From the NCBI GenBank assembly GCA_003648455.1, contig QMPG01000077.1, positions 1 to 10,723 of the forward strand: a stretch of DNA of 10,723 bases, read 5' to 3'. A program made the translations under genes and the position numbers. Below the pieces are notes generated by a model. That model was not told the origin of the DNA. It did no database searches and saw only the letters and a program-made list of their open reading frames with translations. Shown here in pieces: positions 5,449 through 10,723 of the stretch; position 1 is the stretch's first letter; every line of letters starts with the position of its first letter. The DNA is from Bacteroidota bacterium (GTDB lineage: Bacteria > Bacteroidota > Bacteroidia > Bacteroidales > B39-G9).

Positions 5449-8208
5449 ATGAAAATAAAGTTTGGTCTTACTGTTAAAATATTTTTTTTCATATTAACAT
5501 CTTCAATTTTATTGTTTTTTGGAGTTGCTCAATTTGTGGGGTATAATTTCAAAAATATGGCAATAAAAGACGCCAAGCAATTAACAGATGCTTATGTAAA
5601 AAAATATGCCCGTTTAATATCTGCTCAATTAGACGTTGATTTTGAAGCAGCAAGGACAACATCTTACATAATGAAAGAATATGACATTAAACATTATTCT
5701 TCTCAACGCATTGTTTATAATAATTTATTACGTTGTTTATTAGAAGAAAATCCTCTATACACATCGGTTTGGGATAGCTGGGAACTATCTGCTACTGACA
5801 GCAATTGGAATAAAACGTATGGAAGAATTTCGACTGCATATTATAGAACGGCAGATGACATTAGTATTACAATCGATTCTTTAAACATTGAAGGTGACGA
5901 TGTAAATAGTTTGTACTATCAATTAAAAACAACCCAACAAGAAGCTATTACAAAACCCTATTTTTATTCATATACAAAATTTAAAAGTGACGAAATACTG
6001 GAAACAAGCATTGTTGTGCCAATTTTTAAAGACACATCTTATGTTGGAATAGTTGGGATGGATGTTGCTTTGGATAAGTTTTATAATTTTATCGATTCAA
6101 TTCATCCTTTTAGAAATTCATATGCATTTATTCTTGATAACGATGCTTCGTTTATTGCTCATCCAAATAAAAAATTAACAGCAATTCCAATAACAGATAT
6201 TGATTCTGTAAACACAAAACAATTTTCTATTCTTGAAAGAGTTAAAAAAGGCGAAAATTTTCAATATACACTTAAAAACATCCAAGGTCAAGATAGTGTA
6301 TATGTTACATTTGCCCCTATAGTAATTAGTAAAACTACAACACCATGGTCAATGGCAATAGTAGTGCCTCTTCAAACAATTTATGACGATATTAACGATG
6401 AATATAAGATAGCTACAATTGTTGGTATTATTGGTTTGATTCTGTTGTTTATTGTTATTCTTGTTATTTCATTAAGCATTACAATTCCTTTAAAACGAAC
6501 ATCAAAATCATTATTAAAATTAGAAAAAGGGGAGGTTGACTACAGTGCAAAAATACCGGTAAAAACAAGTGACGAAATTGGCGAAATGGCCGATTCTGTT
6601 AATACTTTGATAGATGGGCTGAAAAGCATTACCGACTTTGCATCTGAAATAGGTAAAGGAAATTTTGAAGCTCAATTCTCACAATTAAGTGAAGAAGACC
6701 GGTTAGGAAAGTCTATTTTAGAGATGCAAAAAAGTTTGAACAAAGCAAATGAAGAAGAGAACAAAAGAAAATTAAAAGAAAATCATTTGAATTGGACTTC
6801 GCGAGGTATTGCTAAATTTAGCGAAATACTTCGTTATAATAACGACGATTTTGAAATGTTTATCTATAACATAATGAGCAATATAGTGTCGTATTTAGAC
6901 GCCAACCAAGGCGGTTTATATGTAATAAACGACACCGATGAAAATGATGTTTATTTTGAATTAAGAGCTGCTGTTGGTTTTGAAAAAAAGAAAAAAGACC
7001 AAAAACGAGTAGACTTAAATGAAGGGTATGTAGGAAGATGCGTGTTAGAAAAAGAGAAAATTTTTGTTTCAGAAGTACCTGATGATTATGTTAAAATTAC
7101 ATCCGGATTAGGAAAAGAAAAGCCTGGAAGCCTATTATTTATACCATTAAAACTTAACAATGAAGTGTTAGGTGTAATTGAAATAGAATCTTTTAATATT
7201 CTCGAAAATTATCAAATAGAATTTGTAGAAAAAATTAGCGAAAGCATTGCATCTACAATTTATAATTTAAAAATTAATTTACGTACTGCACAATTATTAG
7301 AACAATCGCAAAACAGAGCCGAAGAGCTTGAGCAACAAGAAGAAGAAATGCGTCAAAATATGGAAGAGATGCAGGCAACTCAAGAAGAAGCAAATAAACG
7401 CGAAAAAGAAATGCTTGGTCTTATTGATGCAATTAAAGAAACAATGCTTGTTGCCGAATACGATCTGCAAGGAAGAGTTATTGATATGAATAAACCATTT
7501 TTAAACCTTTACGGACTGTCGGCACAACAAATGAAAGGAAAAGTTATTAACGCATCTAATAAATTTGAAGACGAAAAGAAACAAGCGGAGTATAATAAGT
7601 TTTGGCAAGATTTACAAAGAGGAGAAACCAAACAAAAAATTCAATATATTAAATCGAAAGAGAAAGAAAGTTGGGTGCTTGAAACATACACACCTGTTAT
7701 TAGCCAACAGGGAAAAACAATTAAAATAATTAACATTGCTATTGATATTACCGAACAGGAAAAGAAAAAAGCTGTATTAGCTGAGATTAAACAAAAAAAG
7801 AAAAAATCTAAATTATCTGAAAAACAAATAGAGGCAAACAAAAAAACATTAAGCCAAGATTTTAATTTCGAACATGTTGATTTAAATCCAATGAAAAAAC
7901 TTTATAATAATAATCTTTCAAGCATTAAAAAAGTTGTAAATGTTTTTATCAAAACAGTTCCTGAGCATATTGAGGAATTGAAAAATCTATACGAAGATAA
8001 TAATTTGGGTAATTTAGGAATTAAAGCCGCTAACCTTAAAGCAAAGTTAAAATATTTTGGACTAAAAGCACTTGTTGAAAAAACAAATATTATTGAGAAA
8101 AACACAAAAGAAAAAACAAAAAGAAAAGAAATACCGAAGTTAATTAATGAGTTAAGTGAATTATGGCAGCTTGTTGAAAAAGAGTTAACAGTTATTAGTA
8201 AACTTTGA
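5449..8208 (+). CDS. Output-less membrane sensor 2 with C-terminal degenerate HPt-like domain
   Basis: 919 residues. It has the same plan as its neighbours: transmembrane helix about 10-31, periplasmic dCache-like region to about 320 (VGIVGMD ending at D205; IAHPN 236-240), transmembrane helix 321-343, HAMP about 344-392 (DEIGEMA 375-381), HAMP-like segment 393-430, GAF about 457-612 (PDDYVKITSGLG), coiled coil with EEEMRQNMEEMQATQEEA from 631, and PAS about 658-768. Unlike the others it continues with a lysine-rich linker (772-799, 12 lysines in 28 residues) and a helical domain (about 805-915) that looks like HPt but has alanine where the phosphorylated histidine should be. No kinase or other enzymatic domain is present. 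It probably senses a periplasmic ligand and signals by protein contact, with the tail serving as a docking module; that role is inference. The start is fixed by GGAGG at 5438. It likely shares a transcript with the genes on either side. Confidence 0.85.
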   Translation: MKIKFGLTVKIFFFILTSSILLFFGVAQFVGYNFKNMAIKDAKQLTDAYVKKYARLISAQLDVDFEAARTTSYIMKEYDIKHYSSQRIVYNNLLRCLLEENPLYTSVWDSWELSATDSNWNKTYGRISTAYYRTADDISITIDSLNIEGDDVNSLYYQLKTTQQEAITKPYFYSYTKFKSDEILETSIVVPIFKDTSYVGIVGMDVALDKFYNFIDSIHPFRNSYAFILDNDASFIAHPNKKLTAIPITDIDSVNTKQFSILERVKKGENFQYTLKNIQGQDSVYVTFAPIVISKTTTPWSMAIVVPLQTIYDDINDEYKIATIVGIIGLILLFIVILVISLSITIPLKRTSKSLLKLEKGEVDYSAKIPVKTSDEIGEMADSVNTLIDGLKSITDFASEIGKGNFEAQFSQLSEEDRLGKSILEMQKSLNKANEEENKRKLKENHLNWTSRGIAKFSEILRYNNDDFEMFIYNIMSNIVSYLDANQGGLYVINDTDENDVYFELRAAVGFEKKKKDQKRVDLNEGYVGRCVLEKEKIFVSEVPDDYVKITSGLGKEKPGSLLFIPLKLNNEVLGVIEIESFNILENYQIEFVEKISESIASTIYNLKINLRTAQLLEQSQNRAEELEQQEEEMRQNMEEMQATQEEANKREKEMLGLIDAIKETMLVAEYDLQGRVIDMNKPFLNLYGLSAQQMKGKVINASNKFEDEKKQAEYNKFWQDLQRGETKQKIQYIKSKEKESWVLETYTPVISQQGKTIKIINIAIDITEQEKKKAVLAEIKQKKKKSKLSEKQIEANKKTLSQDFNFEHVDLNPMKKLYNNNLSSIKKVVNVFIKTVPEHIEELKNLYEDNNLGNLGIKAANLKAKLKYFGLKALVEKTNIIEKNTKEKTKRKEIPKLINELSELWQLVEKELTVISKL
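7861..8193 (+). other. Degenerate (pseudo-)HPt-like domain, residues 805-915 of sensor 2
   Basis: The segment reads as the helical bundle of an HPt domain: VFIKTVPEHIEELKNLYED (832-850) is the usual helix before the active site. The active-site helix reads K-A-A-N-L-K-A-K-L-K-Y-F-G (859-871), followed by LKAL and a helix ending in I-I-E-K. Setting this against the family pattern A-H-x-L-K-[GP]-[ST]-x-x-x-[LMIF]-G by its conserved L-K and G places A861 (codon GCT, 8029-8031) at the phosphoacceptor histidine. Sliding by one residue would put N862 there instead. Neither can carry the phosphoryl group in the usual way. No other histidine lies nearby. Homology to HPt is judged by eye, so fold confirmation is the weak point. 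Confidence 0.6.
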
Positions 8209-8234
8209 ATATAAATTTTAATATAAAAATTATT

Positions 8235-8239
8235 GGAGG
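8235..8239 (+). promoter_or_regulatory. Strong Shine-Dalgarno site of sensor gene 3
   Basis: GGAGG ends 6 bases before the ATG at 8246, the same motif and spacing as the site of sensor gene 2, and fixes this start. The gap to the preceding stop is only 37 bases and holds no promoter or terminator that I can see, which supports co-transcription. Confidence 0.8.
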
Positions 8240-8245
8240 AAAGAA

Positions 8246-10603
8246 ATGAAAATTAAGATGAAGCTGAATGCAAAAATTTTGTTTTTTATATTGCTTACTT
8301 CGGTTTTAATTTTTGGTACTGCTGTTGGCATTATTAGTATCAGCTTAAAGAAAAAATCATATAACAACTCAATAAGACTGGCCGATACTTATGTTAATGA
8401 CTATGCAAATATTATTAAAACATATCTTGACAGCTATATGGAATCTACAAAGGTTTTATATCACATATTTAAAAACTACGAAGACATTCCTATGCAGGAT
8501 AGAAGAGCTACTTTTTCTACAATGATGAAAAGCGTTCTTAAAGAAAACGATAAATACATATCAGTTTGGTCTATTTGGGAACCAAATACTATAGACACTT
8601 TAGATTCAAAATATATCAATACAATAGAAAGCACGTTTATTGGAAATTACTCACCAACATTTTATAAAGATAAAGGAGAAGTTAAAACTCAAATATCAAA
8701 AGAAACAGAGCTTTTTATGGGCGACTACTACACAATACCTAAATCAACGGGCAAAGAAACAATTATGGAGCCATATTTTTATTCATATACAGGCAAAAAA
8801 ATTGACGAGGTTCTTGAGACAAACACTATTGTTCCTATAATGAAAGAAGGTAATTTCCTCGGTGTCGTTGGTATTGATATCCCTATCGACAATTTTCAAG
8901 AACTCGTAGATTCTATTAAACCAATTGAAGGTAGCTATGCCTTTTTGATTTCAAACAATGGCGCTTTTATTACTCATCCCTATAAAAACTTAGTAGGTAA
9001 ATCGTTTAAAGAATTTGCCCCTCGCACTCAAAAAAAATTTCATGTTTTAGAAAAAATAAAAAAAGGCAAAAAATTTTCGTTAATAACTGTCGACAAAGAA
9101 ATATTGCTTAGTTATATAACTTTTCATCCAATAAAAATTGGTGCCACAATAACACCATGGTCGTTTGCTATAGTTGTACCAAAAGAAGTGTTGATGGTTA
9201 AAGCAAGAAACATTTTTTTCAACTCTATTCTTATAGGTATTATTGGATTAATTATTCTTTCGATAATAATATTAATTGTCTCAAAAAAAGTTGTTACAAA
9301 CCCTATTTTAAGAATCACCAATTCATTAAAAGAAATTTCAAAAGGGAATATTCACAAATCACAAAAAATTAATATTAAAACAAGAGATGAAGTTGGTGAT
9401 ATTTCTAAATCAATAAATAAATTAGTCGATGGATTAGGAAGAGCAATCGATTTTGCAAACGAGATAGGACAAGGTAATTTAGATACTGAGTTTAAACTTT
9501 TGAGCGACAAAGACACTCTCGGGCATTCATTAATGGAAATGAGAGAAAGTCTCGAAATAGCTGCAAAAGAAGAAGAAATTCAAAAAAAGGAAGACGAAAA
9601 AAGAAATTGGCATACCCGAGGATTGGCAAAATTTGGAGAAATTCTTCGTGACAACAACGACAACATGAAAAAATTCTCATACAATATTATTAAAAATTTG
9701 GTTAAATATGTTGACGTTGCCCAAGGAGCATTCTTCATAATTAATGATGAAAACGAAAAAGAAATTTATTACGATTTATATGCTACAATTGCTTTTGGAA
9801 GAAAGAAAAATATTAAAAAGCAGGTATTGATGGGAGAAGAATTGATTGGTCGTGCAGCACAAGAACAAAAAACCCTTTATCTCACAAATGTACCCGATGA
9901 TTTTATTTCTATCACAACAGGAATTTCAACCGACAAAAGTCCGCGAAATGTATTAATAGTGCCGTTAAATCTTAATGATTACATATATGGAATTATAGAG
10001 CTGGTATCTTTTAATGAATTTGAACCATATAAAATTTCTTTTATTGAGAAAGTAGCCGAAAGCATTGCATCAACAATAGCCAGCATAAAAGTTATTCTAA
10101 AAACAAACAAATTGCTAGAACAAGCTCAATATCAGAAAGATGAACTCTCACAGCATGAAGAAGAAATGCGACAAAATTTAGAGGAGTTGCAAGCAACACA
10201 AGAAGAAGCCGAAAAAAGAGACCTTGAACTTAAAAGTGTAATAAAATCGATGCAAAGCATTACACCAATTATTGTTTTAGACATGGAAGGAATGATTATT
10301 AATGTTAACAATAATATGGCTAAAATATATGGCTATCCTACTGATTTTATGAAAGGAAAATTCCTCGATTACTTTGTTGTTAAAGATGAACAATCACGAG
10401 ACGACTACGAAGAATTATTAAAACAATTACAAGCAGGAGATATACAAGAAAGAGAAAGACGCATTGTTGTTAATAAAACTGAAAAATGGATAAAAGAAAT
10501 ATATAAGCCTATTATTGACGTCGACACTTCATATAAAATTGTTCTTATTGCAATTGATATAACCGAAAGTAAATTGTTAGACAGGCAAATAGCTGACGCT
10601 TAA
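8246..10603 (+). CDS. Output-less membrane sensor 3: dCache-like / HAMP / HAMP-like / GAF / coiled coil / PAS
   Basis: 785 residues. Transmembrane helices lie at about 10-34 and 323-346, with a periplasmic dCache-like sensor between them (WSIWEPN at 108-114, LGVVGID ending at D211, ITHP at 242-245). Then come HAMP (about 347-399, DEVGDIS 381-387), a HAMP-like segment (GQGNLD, then LGHSLMEM), GAF (about 463-619, PDDFISITTG), a coiled coil with EEEMRQNLEELQATQEEA from 638, and PAS (about 665-773) ending in AIDIT and a 12-residue tail. As in sensor 1, no output domain follows and there is no HPt-like tail. Two points set it apart. Its outer Cache half differs most: six extra residues before D211, and no counterpart of the W-[DN]-K-x-Y-G-R motif shared by sensors 1 and 2. 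Its GAF has alanine at 537 where both others have cysteine. Different ligand specificity is likely but not shown. The start is fixed by GGAGG at 8235. Last gene of the array. Confidence 0.85.
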   Translation: MKIKMKLNAKILFFILLTSVLIFGTAVGIISISLKKKSYNNSIRLADTYVNDYANIIKTYLDSYMESTKVLYHIFKNYEDIPMQDRRATFSTMMKSVLKENDKYISVWSIWEPNTIDTLDSKYINTIESTFIGNYSPTFYKDKGEVKTQISKETELFMGDYYTIPKSTGKETIMEPYFYSYTGKKIDEVLETNTIVPIMKEGNFLGVVGIDIPIDNFQELVDSIKPIEGSYAFLISNNGAFITHPYKNLVGKSFKEFAPRTQKKFHVLEKIKKGKKFSLITVDKEILLSYITFHPIKIGATITPWSFAIVVPKEVLMVKARNIFFNSILIGIIGLIILSIIILIVSKKVVTNPILRITNSLKEISKGNIHKSQKINIKTRDEVGDISKSINKLVDGLGRAIDFANEIGQGNLDTEFKLLSDKDTLGHSLMEMRESLEIAAKEEEIQKKEDEKRNWHTRGLAKFGEILRDNNDNMKKFSYNIIKNLVKYVDVAQGAFFIINDENEKEIYYDLYATIAFGRKKNIKKQVLMGEELIGRAAQEQKTLYLTNVPDDFISITTGISTDKSPRNVLIVPLNLNDYIYGIIELVSFNEFEPYKISFIEKVAESIASTIASIKVILKTNKLLEQAQYQKDELSQHEEEMRQNLEELQATQEEAEKRDLELKSVIKSMQSITPIIVLDMEGMIINVNNNMAKIYGYPTDFMKGKFLDYFVVKDEQSRDDYEELLKQLQAGDIQERERRIVVNKTEKWIKEIYKPIIDVDTSYKIVLIAIDITESKLLDRQIADA

Positions 10604-10655
10604 TAACCTGAGTTCGATATAAGATATTATCACAGCTTCAATTATTTTTCTTTAG

Positions 10656-10714
10656 AAATTTATCCAAATTTTTGAAGTACTATCGGGATAATTCAAGAAA
10701 ATTTGGATAAATTT
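10656..10714. terminator. Long hairpin closing the sensor operon
   Basis: AAATTTATCCAAATTTT (10656-10672) is the exact reverse complement of 10698-10714. After a two-base AG bulge (10696-10697) the stem continues with TGAA/TTCA (10673-10676 with 10692-10695), and TATC/GATA (10681-10684 with 10687-10690) can pair inside the loop. It begins 52 bases after the last stop. No clean T-run follows in the plus direction, only mixed A/T, so it may act as a weak or bidirectional terminator, a 3'-end stabiliser, or one end of a repeat cut off by the window edge. Confidence 0.55.
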
Positions 10715-10723
10715 ATATGAAAA

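Larger units (their letters stand above)
3016..10603 (+). repeat. Tandem array of three paralogous sensor genes
   Basis: Three genes of one family sit head to tail with gaps of 78 and 37 bases. The first two products are co-linear by residue number over much of their length: the Cache motif G-x-D ends at D205, H-P-N lies at 238-240, DEIGEMA at 375-381, a GAF cysteine at 531 and EEEM at 631-634 in both. The third carries the same landmarks shifted by +6 (D211, H244, D381, A537) and later +7 (EEEM at 638-641). Nucleotide similarity is visible in the coiled-coil region (4906-4965, 7339-7395, about 10157-10210). The simplest reading is two rounds of tandem duplication, with the first two copies the closer pair. 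Confidence 0.8.

Noticed and set aside
3016..10603. The three sensors as methyl-accepting chemotaxis proteins or histidine kinases
   Set aside because: The Cache-HAMP start fits either class, but the conserved MCP tip (E-x-V-R-x-L-A type) and the H-box, N-box and G-box of kinases are absent. The helical region after GAF is a different charged coil.

Overview
The window looks like chromosomal DNA from a low-GC member of the Bacteroidota. The evidence is a PorQ-type protein, a type IX secretion component confined to that phylum, together with TAnnTTTG promoter-like motifs, little use of Shine-Dalgarno sites in the housekeeping genes, and a sensor core (HAMP, GAF, a coiled coil reading EEEMRQNxEExQATQEE, PAS) that I associate with Bacteroidota. 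Genus and species cannot be read from the sequence.

The left third is housekeeping and envelope. Positions 1-190 are non-coding and hold nested inverted repeats. On the minus strand lie gatC (1653-1369) and then porQ (1231-191), possibly one transcript. trpS (1814-2803) runs divergently from gatC and ends in a hairpin plus T-run near 2831-2870.

The right two thirds (3016-10603) hold three large paralogous genes in a row on the plus strand, separated by only 78 and 37 bases, so probably one operon. Each product has a short cytoplasmic N-terminus, a transmembrane helix, a periplasmic double-Cache-like sensor of about 285 residues, a second transmembrane helix, HAMP, a second HAMP-like segment, GAF, a charged coiled coil and a PAS domain. 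None has a recognisable output: no histidine-kinase core, chemoreceptor signalling tip, GGDEF/EAL, or PP2C phosphatase. The middle protein has an extra C-terminal helical domain that reads as a histidine phosphotransfer (HPt) domain in which the phospho-accepting histidine is replaced by alanine (A861). An array of three output-less membrane sensors, one with a pseudo-HPt tail, is the most interesting thing here. My inference is that the proteins assemble with each other, or with kinases or chemoreceptors encoded elsewhere, and signal through protein contacts rather than their own catalysis.

The second and third sensor genes have an identical strong ribosome binding site (GGAGG, 6 bases before ATG) that the other four genes lack. 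The window closes with a 17-bp perfect inverted repeat shortly after the array. No RNA genes, CRISPR array, transposase gene or phage gene was seen.
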